Shown here: one piece after another, positions 28,230-38,907 of the stretch
Position numbering within the stretch: position 1 is the first letter of the stretch
Layout: the number at the start of each line of letters is the position of its first letter
Program-made: the position numbers and the translations under genes
The notes under the pieces: generated by a model
What the model was told of the DNA's origin: nothing
What the model saw: the letters and a program-made list of their open reading frames with translations, nothing else
Databases searched by the model: none
NCBI GenBank assembly: GCA_035328405.1
Contig: DAOLIT010000022.1
Location: 8,683-72,682, forward strand
DNA from: JAEUKA01 sp035328405
GTDB lineage: Bacteria > Myxococcota_A > Polyangia > Palsa-1104 > JAEUJZ01
DNA length: 64,000 nt
Direction: 5' to 3'

Positions 28230-29132
28230 ATGAGCATTGTCATCAATACGCCCAGCGGTCACATCGGTCACGTCCTTGCGAAGATTCTTCTCGACGTGGG
28301 ACAGAAGGTCACAATCATCAGCCGCAACCCGGACAAAGTGCAGTCGTTGACCTCGCGGGGGGCACGCCTCGTCCAAGGTTCGATCGATGATGAAAACACG
28401 CTCAGGCAGGCCTTCGCGGGGCAGAAGGCGGTGTTTTGGGTGACACCACCTCCTGTGCGTCCCGACTTTGCCGAGTGGAATGGTGCGACGGCGAGGATGG
28501 CGGCAGAGATCGCGCGTGCAGCAGGGGTCGAGCGCGCGGTGATGCTGAGCAGTCTTTTGGCCGACAGTGGTCCCGGAGCAGGTCCGATTTCGACGCTGTT
28601 TGATGTGGAAATGGCGTTCAACCGTCGAATTCCTCACGCGGTCGCGCTTCGTGCTGGCTATTTCATGGAGAATTTCCTGCACGACATTCCGGGCATTTTG
28701 TCTGGCACGGTGTATTCGGGGGTCAATCCCGATCGCGCATTCCCGATTGTGGCCACGCGCGACATTGCGTACAAAGCCGCATCCTTCCTTCTGTCACAGG
28801 ACTGGGTTGGCCACAAGGTGGTTGGTGTCCATGGTCCGGTTCACATGAATTTGCGCGATTGCTACGCGCAGATCGCGGAAGGGCTCGGGCGTCCTGTGAA
28901 CTTGGTTTCTGTTCCGGTCGAGGGCGTGCGCGCGGCGATGTTGGGAATGGGAATGCCGGAATTTATGGTTACGGGGTACTGTGACATGTTCTCGGCGTTC
29001 AACAGCGATCGCCCCGATTTTGCAGAACCACGCACCGCCGAGACGACGACGCACACAACGCTTCGTTCCTTTGTGCGCAAAATTCTTGCTCCAGCAGTGG
29101 AGAGCGCAGCCGCCCAAAAAGCGCAAAGCTGA
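28230..29132 (+). CDS. NmrA-like NAD(P)-binding Rossmann protein
   Basis: 300 residues. The start (SIVINTPSGHIGHVLAKILL) is a Rossmann fold with the atypical-SDR glycine pattern, followed by SRNPDKVQSL and a long run of the NmrA/azoreductase-like family (ERAVMLSSLLADSG, then LRAGYFMENFL). Members act as NAD(P)H-dependent reductases or redox sensors. The ATG at 28230 has AAAGGA in front. Between glgB and this gene lies a short run of CACAG-type repeats (28160-28217). No partner is evident. Confidence 0.78.
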   Translation: MSIVINTPSGHIGHVLAKILLDVGQKVTIISRNPDKVQSLTSRGARLVQGSIDDENTLRQAFAGQKAVFWVTPPPVRPDFAEWNGATARMAAEIARAAGVERAVMLSSLLADSGPGAGPISTLFDVEMAFNRRIPHAVALRAGYFMENFLHDIPGILSGTVYSGVNPDRAFPIVATRDIAYKAASFLLSQDWVGHKVVGVHGPVHMNLRDCYAQIAEGLGRPVNLVSVPVEGVRAAMLGMGMPEFMVTGYCDMFSAFNSDRPDFAEPRTAETTTHTTLRSFVRKILAPAVESAAAQKAQS

Positions 29133-29496
29133 TCTGTCCGAAACACTCCTTTCTTGGTCTGTTTTTCCCTTTCCCACAACATCGCACCGTGAGTTTCCGG
29201 GTCGTCCGGGGGCCGGTGTGTTCGCACATACACTCCGCTTTTCGGGTCACTCAGGAAGCGCCAAAAAAGCATGTCCTTTCGTGCGTTTGGGGGTCGTGAA
29301 ATGGACTTCTCCTTTCGAGTCCTTTCCCGCCCTTTTTTTCCATGTTTCCGATGAGACACCTTTTGATCTAGCGGCAAAAACTGGATATTCTGATCCCATG
29401 CCGCTCTGTTCACAGTAGACGCGCGGCCTTCTTGGGGGAGGCATCGTCTGCGACTTGGTACATGGGGGCGGCCAAAAGGGACAGGAGACGCAACAA
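29133..29496 (+). other. Intergenic region holding the kinase-gene promoter
   Basis: About 360 bases without a credible gene. It is T/C-rich in the first half. The only structure seen is a sigma70-like promoter at 29363-29391, followed by a leader of about 100 bases and the ribosome site AGGAG at 29483-29487. Confidence 0.5.
29363..29391 (+). promoter_or_regulatory. Predicted sigma70-type promoter of the AAA/kinase gene
   Basis: TTGATC (29363-29368), a 17-base spacer and TATTCT (29386-29391). Transcription would begin near 29398, about 100 bases before the GTG start. Confidence 0.45.
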
Positions 29497-32400
29497 GTGA
29501 CGTCGAGAAACCCCTATCGCACTGTGGGAACGGGCGGCGTGTATGTCGAACGTGAGGCCGATATTCGACTGCGCCGAGAGCTTTCAGACAATCGACGGTT
29601 TCCGCTTCTTTCCGCGCCACCGGAAAGTGGGAAAACGAGCTTGATTCGACACACGATCGAGTCGCTCGACCCGGCTGGTTTTTGTGCGTTGACCGTGGAT
29701 TTATCGCGGCTGCGTCCTGGTTCACCGACGCAGTTTGTCGGGGATCTGCTCGCGGCGATTGCGAAAGAGGGCGATTTCGACCAGCGCGAAATTTTGCCGG
29801 ACACTCCCGAGGACACGATTCTGGCGTGGCTTGGAACGTTTCCGCAGCGACTCCTTTTGTTTTTGGATGGTTGCGAAGTGCTCGGGCGTTCCGAGATTTG
29901 CGAAGCGACGTTTGGCAAACTCCGGCTCCTGTTCAACATCCGAAATGAAAATGAGGAGTTCTCTCGCCTTCAGGTGTTTTTGGCTGGCGCCGTCACGGGC
30001 AGACGGTTGATTCCAGCGCATTTGCAAGGGCCTTTCGGCGTCGGTGTTGAGATCCAGTTGCGCCCATTCAATGCAGAACAGGTAGACGCCCTGGCCTGGC
30101 ATCTGTCTACAACGGGGTCCGCTGTAGGGGCCGATGTAGGGAGTCGGTTAACGCATCACAGTGGGGGTCTTCCTTTTCTGTGTCAGCAAGTCCTTTCGTC
30201 CTTGTGGGAGGACTCTGTAAGCAAGGGGACCACCATTGATATCGCCGATGTGGATCGTGCGGTTGACGATCTGATCGAACGAGCCCCGCAAATTGAACAC
30301 TTTGCGAATATGTTTCGGTTGCTTACGGGGGACCAGGACCTGCTGGACGCCTTTCATCGGTTGTGTCGCGGACAGGCTGTGTCAGACGAGATGCTGCACT
30401 CGTTGACGATGACGGGTCTGTGCGATGAAGAGCTGCCCTATCGATCGAGCATTTATGAGCGAGTTTTCGCAACGGGGGGCCCGCTCGCGTTGCCTGGGCC
30501 GGTCGGACAGAGACCCACAAGACCCATCGAGATCATTTCCCTGACTCCGCCCAGCGATGCCGGGGTTGGCCCCGAGAAATCCGAAACGATCGAAGTGAAC
30601 CCCGATGAAGATTCGGGCTTTCAGGTGCTCAGCGAGCCGCCGCCACCGAAAAAACCGGAACCCAGCCCACAGGTTGGAAAAATCGAGTCCGTTCCTGTCG
30701 AAAACGCCCAGCTTTCCGTTTCGTCTGCGCACGCTGCGGCCACGGTCTCATCCCCGGCCTTGGTCCATGTCGAGACGAGCGGCCAAACGCCGACGTACGG
30801 GGTTGCAAAACCCTCAGAAGGTGAGGGAAGCACACGCACGCCGACCTACACGGCACCACAATCAGTGCAGGCCGCTGCGTCGAGCCACCGCACGCCGACG
30901 TACTCAAGCGAACCGAAACCGATTGCGGTGCCCAGCGAACGTACACCACCCTACGCGTCGTCGTCTAACGCACCTTTGAGTGCGAGCACGCCCAAATATC
31001 CAGGCACGACGGGAAGCATGCCCATGATCCCGGCGGATTCCATGGATGCCGTCGAGCAGGCCAGCACCAAGACGCCGATGTACAACCTGTCGATGACGCC
31101 GCCCGTGCCCAGCCAACGAACGCCGACGTATCCCATGCCAGGAATGGGTGCGACGGCGGGGGGTTTGGAGGCGCGGCTGGCGGGAAGCGAGACAGGACGA
31201 GATGGGCTCGACGACTTTCCGACCCAACTTCAGCCGTCGGTCACGCGATCCGAGACGCAGGAACTTCGCGATCTGATTGACGAACAGATTTTGCTTTCGG
31301 CAGAGCTGGATTTGTTTTGCAACACGTTCTTTCCGCAAGTGGCGCGGCTTTTTAACAGTCCTCTGTCGCGAGCAGAGAAGACCGATTTGGTGCTTGCGCA
31401 TGTCGATCGGGCGGTCTTGCGCCAACGGCTGAAGGATTGGGAGAAGCGCCGCCGAGAAGAGCGCCCCGAGGCGTATTCGAGTCCTCTTGTGAACGCTGTC
31501 GAAACGACGGATGCGGTCGAGATGATCGAAATGATCGAGACCATTGAACCCGTCGAGGACACGCGCCCCGGTCCTGTGGCGAGTTCCATGGCTGCTGCGC
31601 AAAATGCCGTTGCTTCTCCTCCGCAAGTCGCGCCTCCTGTGTCGAGTCTCGGCACGGATAAAGAGGGAGCAGCCCAGGCCGGAACTCGCGCAGAAAGCCC
31701 GGCGGCGGTGGCTGTCCCAGCCGAAAAGCCCACGAGCGACGAGATCGCGACGGGTTTCAAGCCTCCGCAAGCTGCGACGTTGCAAGTCGGCATCGGTTTG
31801 GTTCTGGCCAACCGCTATTTCTTGACGAGCGAGTTGGGCCATGGCGTTGCAGCGACGATGTGGAACGCCTATGACCGCATCAAAGACGAACAAGTTGCGC
31901 TGAAAATCCTGCACGGTCGCGCCGCTGAGAATCCGCAGCTCGTCGAGAGATTCTGGCGCAGCGCCCAGCAAATGAGCGGTCTGTCCCATCCGACGATCGT
32001 GACCGTCCTCAACAAGCCCCGAGAAGAGAACAGCATCCACTACGTCGTGTATGAACTTCAGACGGGCGGCAACCTTCGCCAATGGGTCCAATCGGGCAAA
32101 ATTACCCGCGTGCAACTGATGCGTGCGCTGCAACGATTGGCAGCGGCGTTGACGTATGCCCACGACAAGAAGGCGTTCCACCGGGACATCAAGCCGACCA
32201 ACATCCTGTTCGATGGTGCGGGGCACGCGCGACTGACGGATTTCGCGATGGTGTGGCCGGCGGATGCGGCACAAAAAATCGAAAGCCGGACGGATCGCAC
32301 GGTCTACATGGCCCCCGAGGAACAGGCCGGCGGGCATTTGGGCGATGCGCGCTCCGATGTGTATTCGCTGGGCATGTGTGCTTTGTATGCCTTGCTGGGC

Positions 32401-34393
32401 AAGGAACTTACACCGACGATGGCGATGGAGCGCGCCAACCTCATCGAGCAATTGGATGCTCCACCGCCGCTCAAGGCAGTGCTGCTGCGCGCCGTTGCGC
32501 CGAATCCAAATGATCGATTCCCGTCGGTGGCTGACTTCTCCCGCGCACTCGAGTTCGATGCGCCCGCGTTGCCCGGAATGGTCACTCGGTCGTCGATTCC
32601 TGGTTCGCTTTCTCGAACCAATCCGGGCCTGTTGGCACCTGGAGTCCGGCAAAGCTCGCCGCAACTGCCGGTGATGGCACCGCTTTCGCGAACCAATCCG
32701 CCGATCAATCCGTCGCTGACGCGCACCAATCCCGGTCTATTTGGAGGCACCGCTCCGCCGCTCACGTCCCCTGCCAGGCCGGTTCCCGTGCGTTCGACGG
32801 GACCTCAACCTGTGGCAGGGCTTCGCACCACCAACCCGCCTGCGTCTGCCGGTCTGCGCACCACCAATCCGCCTCCTGCGGCGAACTTGCGCAACACCAA
32901 CCCGCCGATGCCCGGACTCACGCGGACCCTTCCGCCCGCGATGCTGACACCGGCTGCAGACGAGGAAATCCAACCTCCGCCAGGCCGGAATCCGCTGGCT
33001 TTGGCCGAGTATGCGATCGACACCGAACGGGTCCGCGCGGTGACAGCCGAGGCCATCGGGACACGCAACCCGGATTCCGTGATGCAGCCTTTGCCGCAAC
33101 CGCCCGTGCAAAGACAATGGCCTCTTTTGCTTGGATTTGGCGCGCTCGTGCTCGTCGGTGGGGTCGCGCTCGGTACCGTGCTCGTCAATGTCACGCGGAA
33201 ACCCGTCGTTGCGACGAACGATCCGCCGAACGTCAAAGATGCACCCCTGTTGGCAGGAGGGAGCGCCCCCATCCGGCCTGTGGAGCCGTCTGAGTTTGTT
33301 GCCACCCCGATCATTCCGGTGAAACCGGGTGAAGTTCTGCCGACCAAACACAAAACCGAAGCCAAAGCGCACCTTGCGCAAACCGCGACCAAAGGTGGGG
33401 CCAAAACGGACGCTGATACGCCCAAACACGCTGATCAAAAAAGCGCGCTGCTGGCCAAAGCTGGGGCGGCCGGGGCCGGGAACGAAGGCGCAGAGAAAGT
33501 CCCGGTGCGGCCCGCGTTGCTCAAAGGCGCGGCAGCCAAAACCGAGCCTGCCAAGCCATCGGAGTCCAAATCGCTTTTGGCCAAAGCAGAAAAATCGACT
33601 GCTGTCAAGTCTATTGAAACGCCAGCCGAAACAGCCAAAGTCATTGCCGTCGTCAAAGCTGCTGCGTCTGCGAAAGTGGACCCGGCCAAAGTGGCTGCTG
33701 CGAAAGTGGACCCGGCCAAAGTGGCTGCTGCGAAAGTGGACCCGGCCAAAGTGGCTGCTGCGAAAGTGGACCCGGCCAAAGTGGCTGCTGCAAAAGTGGA
33801 CCCGGCCAAAGTGGCTGCTGCGAAAGTGGACCCGGCCAAAGTGGCTGNNNNNNNNNNNNNNNNNNNNNNNNNNNNNNNNNNNNNNNNNNNNNNNNNNNNN
33901 NNNNNNNNNNNNNNNNNNNNNNNNNNNNNNNNNNNNNNNNNNNNNNNACCCGGCCAAAGTGGCTGCTGCGAAAGTGGACCCGGCCAAAGTGGCTGCTGCA
34001 AAGGCCGCACCGAACAAATACGCCTCCGCCGCAAAGCCTGTGCCTGCATTTCGACCCGCACCCTACAAACCTGCGGTGGCCGCTGCTCGACCTGCGCCGG
34101 TTGCCGTCACCAGCCCCGAAGCCCAGGCCGCCCTTCGTGAGGCCCAACAAGTCTTCATTCGAGGCGAGCGCGCCAAAGCCTTGGCCATGGCCTTGGCCGT
34201 CACCCGACGAGGTGGAGAGGATGCCGCCAGCGCGTGGCGTTTTGTCGGCGGTGCAGCGTGTTCCACTCGGCAAGCTGCGATGGCCACGACGGCCTACCGC
34301 AACCTGAAAGCCCCTGAATCTCGTCGCACCTTGGTTGATTTGTGCCAACGCAACGGCGTGCCGTTTGCGGGCGGTCAGTTCAGCTCGGATTGA
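29497..34393 (+). CDS. AAA-ATPase / Ser-Thr-kinase-like membrane fusion with three repeat regions (interrupted by a sequencing gap)
   Basis: More than 1,600 residues. N-terminus: an AAA-like NTPase (P-loop APPESGKTS at 40-48, Walker B LLLFLDGCEVL). Then a disordered stretch with seven TPxY motifs (nt 30786-31134), a second linker, and a protein-kinase domain from about residue 774: LGHGVAATMW in place of the GxGxxG loop, VALKIL, HRDIKPTN (895-902), DFA instead of DFG (915-917), and MAPEE. Next come seven (R)TNP-type motifs (nt 32593-32937), a membrane helix (1208-1230), an Ala/Lys-rich tail with 10-residue repeats, and a C-terminal helical region. The reading frame shifts across the N block only because 100 placeholder bases were inserted; the true end is the TGA at 34391-34393. 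The GTG at 29497 has AGGAG 9 bases upstream. The DFG glycine loss suggests weak or absent catalysis. Confidence 0.82.
33670..34002 (+). repeat. Coding 30-bp tandem repeat (AKVDPAKVAA)
   Basis: About six almost perfect 30-base units before the assembly gap and nearly two after it, encoding AKVDPAKVAA. The only variant seen is a silent GCG to GCA change near 33790. The array caused the assembly break. If the array is perfect, the missing length must equal 12 plus a multiple of 30. Confidence 0.93.
33848..33947. other. Assembly gap (100 Ns)
   Basis: Exactly 100 N bases inside the 30-bp coding repeat: a scaffold placeholder of unknown true length. It creates an artificial frame break in the kinase gene. 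Confidence 0.99.
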
Positions 34394-34497
34394 ACGCGCT
34401 GCTTGGGTACATCTCGTCTCGTGTCCATGCACATTCGTCGTCGTAAACCAAAGTTTTCATTGGGAAATTTGTTAGGTATGTTCCAAAAAAAACTTTG

Positions 34498-34503
34498 TAT
34501 AAT
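34498..34503 (+). promoter_or_regulatory. Predicted -10 box upstream of the phosphatase-like gene
   Basis: A perfect TATAAT in an AT-rich block (34440-34503) that stands out from its surroundings, 33 bases before the ATG at 34537. No convincing -35 hexamer at 16-18 bases was found. Confidence 0.4.
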
Positions 34504-34536
34504 CTGCGCGTTGTCTTTTTCTTTCGACGGGGTCAC

Positions 34537-35526
34537 ATGAACACCCACGTTACTCAGTTCGGCATTCGGACCACGCTGGTCTGTGCGTTGCTTGGGTTGC
34601 TTGCGGAAGGCGCGCAGGCTCAACAACGTGTTGCGCTCAGCGAGCCATCTTCAAGAACCGGCAACGAGCATCGCATGTCGCGATCGGAACCGATCTTGAC
34701 CGTCGATGCGCTCGACTATCTGCCCAGGCTGCGGCCTGTCTTGCGGGGCGTGATGTATCGCTCTGGCACACCGTCCGAGGCCGCGCTTTCCAGGCTCTGT
34801 GAACGAGGCTGGAAACGGGTCTACTCCTTGTACGGAGAGCACACCACCCAGACCGGTCCGCGCAACGTCAGCATGATTCGCACAGGGCGCGATGTCCGTT
34901 CCTGTCAGACAGACGGTTCCGCGCGCCTCCTGGAATGGAGGTCGGCCCCCTCTGCCCGTTTGCGCACACTCCCCGGTATTTTGCGCGACGTGTTGGACAG
35001 CATCCGCAAACCTGAAAAGGGGCCCGTGCTCGTGCATTGTTGGAATGGTCTTCACTATGCGGGGATGGTGTCGGCCCTGGCCTTGCGTCAATTCTGCGGT
35101 TTCACGGGAGAACAGGCCGAGGCCTACTGGCGCGCCAATGCCAATCGCGGGGCGACGTATCCCGTGATCATCGCCAACCTGCACAGTTTCAAACCGATTC
35201 CGGGGCTTTCGCTGACACCGAAAGAGCAACAGACACTCTGTCCTGATCTTGCGCAGGGGTATCTGGTTCCGCCTGACCCTATCGTCGCTGCGGCTCTGCA
35301 CAACCGTCCTCGGGGTGGTGCGCATCACTCTCCTATTCCTCCGCTCCGCAACGCCGTTGAGACCAGCGAAGGTCGCGCATCCAGCACCCCCCTTCCAAAT
35401 CCTTCCCGATCGGGCACCCCCGACCGACCAGCCCCCCTTCCGAGTCAGTCCGCTCCCTCTGGTGCCACCAGTCAGCGCACGCTGCCTGTCTCTCTTCCCC
35501 TCAAACTGGCTTCGCGTCCCTCCTGA
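34537..35526 (+). CDS. Exported dual-specificity-phosphatase-like protein lacking the P-loop arginine
   Basis: 329 residues. Signal peptide 1-28 (ending EGAQA, then QQRVAL). The central domain (about 50-235) has the layout of a DSP/PTP fold: LRGVMYRSGTPSEAAL, the long helix with GILRDVLDSIRKP, and the signature GPVLVHCWNGLHYAG. In this signature the Cys is kept but the Arg six residues later (CX5R) is Tyr. The final third is Pro/Ser rich and probably disordered. The ATG at 34537 gives the signal peptide; a further in-frame start at 34495 would not. It is convergent with the TPR kinase gene. A binding role or altered chemistry is more likely than classical phosphatase activity. Confidence 0.72.
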   Translation: MNTHVTQFGIRTTLVCALLGLLAEGAQAQQRVALSEPSSRTGNEHRMSRSEPILTVDALDYLPRLRPVLRGVMYRSGTPSEAALSRLCERGWKRVYSLYGEHTTQTGPRNVSMIRTGRDVRSCQTDGSARLLEWRSAPSARLRTLPGILRDVLDSIRKPEKGPVLVHCWNGLHYAGMVSALALRQFCGFTGEQAEAYWRANANRGATYPVIIANLHSFKPIPGLSLTPKEQQTLCPDLAQGYLVPPDPIVAAALHNRPRGGAHHSPIPPLRNAVETSEGRASSTPLPNPSRSGTPDRPAPLPSQSAPSGATSQRTLPVSLPLKLASRPS

Positions 35527-35583
35527 TTTTGCTTTGGGAGGGTGCCGCAGTTTTTTCGGTTTCTCAAACCATTCCAGACTGCA

Positions 35584-38500
35584 TCAGGGCAGCTCTTGCA
35601 GCTTGGCTTCGGTTTCCCGCGCTTCCGCATGCTTCGGATTCACAGCGAACGCTTTTGCCAGTGCTGCCTGTCCCCCTTGAATGTGCTGCTTGCGTTCTTG
35701 CCCCGTTGTATGCCTGGCCAAATGCAAATGACTTGCACCTAGCGTGGCCCATGCGTCGGGGTAGACCTCGGGACTTTGTGTGGCGAGCACTGCCAAACGG
35801 AGCCCTTCCCGCAGCGCAGAGAATCCCCCTTTCCCGCTCTGTTTCAGCCAGTCCGCTTCCACAAAAGACCCCCGCGCCGCGAGCGTCCGACACATCGCAT
35901 CCGTACTCCCCAGCGCAAAGCACCGGCTCACCGCTTTCCGCATTTCCTCCAGCTGCTTTTGAGGATTCCGATTGTGTTTCACAGACCACGCGGCCTCCAC
36001 CCAAAAGGTTTGTGCCGTGAACTGTTCCAAATCCAAAAATTTGTCCCCCAATCTTCGAGCCACAGCCAAGGCTTTGTGCGCTTTCTCGACGTAAAACTCC
36101 GTCCTTTCATCCCCATGATCGAGCCCCCATTTCGCCGCCTGCGCATACACCTCTCCAACATTCAAATGACACTGCTGATACGAAGAATTCTGCCGCATAC
36201 ACCAAGAAAACACCTCATCGGCATGCGCAAGGGAACGTGACAATGCGGCTTTGTCTGGCAACTGGGAAATGCGAAATACTTCGGTCCACAGGAGATTCTG
36301 AAATGCAACCAAATAGGTTTCATCCAGCGTCGCGGCATGCGCAAGATAGCCTGATGCACGGTCCAGAGAATCGAGAGCCAGCGGAGACCCACTTAGTGCA
36401 TGCTGGATGCCCACACTTGTCCAGAGGACACTCAAGTCACTCAGCCCCCAGAGGAAATTTGGATTCTTCTGCACAGCAGGTTGCAGCACAGCGATTGCTG
36501 CGATGTATCTCGGAATCGGATTTTCCCCTCGAATCGCCAAATAATCCCCGTTTATCCTCATGCAAGCCGCTTGCATTTCCAATGCATAGGGGTCCTCTGG
36601 TCTTTTTCTTAACACAGCATCGGCCTCAGACAGACATTCCGAAATGCGCTGTGAATGCTGACCGCCCGTTCCAGAGAACCCCATGGCGAGCATGGTTGCA
36701 AATCCCCGTTTCATGTTCCCTTCCACACTCGAAGAGTCTGCGGCACTCAACAGATTCGCCGCCGCGACCGCTTGGGAATGCGGTTTATCCGCGGGTTGTC
36801 CTCGAAATGTCGCCATTTCCACTTGGCGTACCCAGGTTTCAGCCAGTCCTTCATACACCTCTGCATCGCTGCGGCCCACTTGCGCTGCGGCTTCATACGC
36901 AGCGACGGCAAGCGAGAACTCCTTTTCCGCCTCTGCATACTGTCCCCCATCCCGCCCATGAAGCGCGCGTTCGTGGTGGATGTCCCCCTGTAACTTGTCG
37001 GTTTCATACAACCAAGGGGCTTGCGCTTTCACTCTCCGCAACTGCGCAAGGGATTCTTCTTCCTTCCCCTGATAGTGCAAAATCAGAGCCTCCAGAAAAT
37101 CCGGGGTGTCTGTTTCGCGCACTCTCGCTCGCGCAAGCGAATCCAGCGCCGGTTTCAGATACTTGGGCGCGATCTCCTTCAGTTGCTTTATCGCCCACGC
37201 GCCGCCTCCGCTCAAGCGTGCTTTGTGCATCGCCTCCTCGTAGTGTTTTCCCATCACCACCCCGAGCGCATAATGAAGCTCTGCGTCGTCTTGTCCCTCT
37301 TTCTGCGCCGCCTGCAATTCCGCAAGTGCTTCCGGGTATTCATGCAGCGCCAAATGGCCTCGACCGAGTGCGTAGTGAATCAAACCAGAAGCCTCGTCCC
37401 CTTGTTTCAGGAGGTCTCCCTTCAAGCGTTCCATTTGCTTGCGGATGATTCCTTTTTCGTGTTCCAGATCGTGCAGTGGAAGTTGCCGCGCACTCCGCAG
37501 CAGCCACTCCATTTTTGTGATCTCTTGCCCCAAACGCTGGGAAAGCTGCGCCCGCTTTTCTGCGCGTTCCTTCAGTCGTTGAGCTTGTCCCGCAGCCTCT
37601 TGTTTTAGTCGTCGGTTCAGCACGAAATTTCTTGTGCCGCCCGCGACCAACAGGACCAGTGCCGAAAAAAAAGCGACCGTTGTTGCTGCCAGCGGTTTGT
37701 TGTGTCGCGCCTTCCATCGCAATCGCGCCGTGAAGCTGACTTTGCTGCCCAGGATCGAGTCTTTGGCCACATACCGGCCCAGGTCTTCTGCCAACTCCCG
37801 AGCCGTTCCGTAACGCTCCTCTGGTTCTTTTGCCAAACACTTGTTGACGATCGTGTCCAGGGCATCAGGAATGTTCGGATTCAGTTTCCTCAGCGACGGT
37901 GGATCTTCCATCATCACCAGCATCAGCATATCCGCCGTACTTTTCGCGACAAAAGGAGGCCGCCCCGCGAGCAAGTCGAACAACGTCGCCCCCAAACTAT
38001 AAATATCCGTCCGCCGATCCAACCTCTTCACCTCCCCCCGAGCCTGCTCAGGAGACATGTACGCAGCGGTCCCGAGCACAGTTCCGGATTCTGTGATGCC
38101 GGTGTCGTTGTTGTCTCGGGCGATTCCGAAGTCCATGACGACGGGGTGCCATTCGCCGTCGGTTCGTTTTTCCACCATGATGTTGGCGGGTTTAATGTCC
38201 CGATGGACGATGCCGGCTTGGTGTGCGGCGTGCAGGGCCTCGGCGGTTTCTTTGGTGAGGAGGACTTTTTGTTCCAGGGAAAGGTCCTTTTTCGCGTGTT
38301 GGAGGGACTCCCCTTCAATGTACTGCATGGCGATGTAGGGTTTGTTCTCTACCTCTCCTACTTCCAGGACTTTGCAAATGTTTGGGTGATCGATTCGGGC
38401 TTGGGAGCGAGCCTCCTGAAGGAACCGACGTAACAATTTGTCATCGTCGCCGCGCACGAATTTCAGGGCAACCAAACGGTGGATTCTTTTGTCCTTGGCT

Positions 38501-38907
38501 TTGTAGACAGAGCCCATTCCGCCTCGTCCAATGAGGCAAAGGAATTCATACCGATCCCACTCAGCGACAGGAAATTGTCCTGGGGCGCTGCTTGTCGGTC
38601 TGGAAGAGGAATCAATGCTACTCCCATAAGCCGCATTCAGAATCCCACTGGAAGCATCGCTGTCTGAAGATGAATAGGGTTGCGAATCGACTGTTTCCGC
38701 AAAACTGTCGTCGGACGCAACCCGCTGCAAAGGAGAAGCCGGGGCTTTGTCAGGAGGGGGAAGTGCGCCGGGTAGGGGAACAGCATGAGCCCGCGCAGAC
38801 CGCTCGGCGCCTTTTCCTTGCAAAACAGTTTGACCCACCCTTGGATCATCACCTGCCAGGGTGGGAGCTTTCGCACTGTCCTCTGTGGGACCGACACGCT
38901 TGGCCAT
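35584..38907 (-). CDS. Membrane Ser/Thr protein kinase with TPR-type extracytoplasmic region
   Basis: 1107 residues. A Pro-rich N-terminus is followed by a complete Hanks-type kinase: GRGGMGSVYKA, VALKFV, HRDIKPANIM, DFGIA and MSPEQ, all residues needed for catalysis. A single helix (about residues 400-421, TTVAFFSALVLLVAGG) leads to a long helical region with TPR-like repeats (YALGRGHLALHEYPEALAEL, ending QAALAKAFAVNPKHAEA). This is the classic PknB-TPR architecture of Myxococcota. The start is the ATG at 38907; the 17-base palindrome 38908-38924 sits directly in front of it and there is no Shine-Dalgarno. It lies 27 bases downstream of maf on the same strand. Confidence 0.93.
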   Translation of the reverse strand: MAKRVGPTEDSAKAPTLAGDDPRVGQTVLQGKGAERSARAHAVPLPGALPPPDKAPASPLQRVASDDSFAETVDSQPYSSSDSDASSGILNAAYGSSIDSSSRPTSSAPGQFPVAEWDRYEFLCLIGRGGMGSVYKAKDKRIHRLVALKFVRGDDDKLLRRFLQEARSQARIDHPNICKVLEVGEVENKPYIAMQYIEGESLQHAKKDLSLEQKVLLTKETAEALHAAHQAGIVHRDIKPANIMVEKRTDGEWHPVVMDFGIARDNNDTGITESGTVLGTAAYMSPEQARGEVKRLDRRTDIYSLGATLFDLLAGRPPFVAKSTADMLMLVMMEDPPSLRKLNPNIPDALDTIVNKCLAKEPEERYGTARELAEDLGRYVAKDSILGSKVSFTARLRWKARHNKPLAATTVAFFSALVLLVAGGTRNFVLNRRLKQEAAGQAQRLKERAEKRAQLSQRLGQEITKMEWLLRSARQLPLHDLEHEKGIIRKQMERLKGDLLKQGDEASGLIHYALGRGHLALHEYPEALAELQAAQKEGQDDAELHYALGVVMGKHYEEAMHKARLSGGGAWAIKQLKEIAPKYLKPALDSLARARVRETDTPDFLEALILHYQGKEEESLAQLRRVKAQAPWLYETDKLQGDIHHERALHGRDGGQYAEAEKEFSLAVAAYEAAAQVGRSDAEVYEGLAETWVRQVEMATFRGQPADKPHSQAVAAANLLSAADSSSVEGNMKRGFATMLAMGFSGTGGQHSQRISECLSEADAVLRKRPEDPYALEMQAACMRINGDYLAIRGENPIPRYIAAIAVLQPAVQKNPNFLWGLSDLSVLWTSVGIQHALSGSPLALDSLDRASGYLAHAATLDETYLVAFQNLLWTEVFRISQLPDKAALSRSLAHADEVFSWCMRQNSSYQQCHLNVGEVYAQAAKWGLDHGDERTEFYVEKAHKALAVARRLGDKFLDLEQFTAQTFWVEAAWSVKHNRNPQKQLEEMRKAVSRCFALGSTDAMCRTLAARGSFVEADWLKQSGKGGFSALREGLRLAVLATQSPEVYPDAWATLGASHLHLARHTTGQERKQHIQGGQAALAKAFAVNPKHAEARETEAKLQELP

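Noticed and set aside
33670..34002. 30-base repeat array as a CRISPR array
   Set aside because: The units are contiguous with no spacers and encode part of a protein.
29455..34140. Kinase reading frame ending at 34140
   Set aside because: The last 60 residues are read out of frame because of the 100 placeholder Ns; the real frame continues to 34393.
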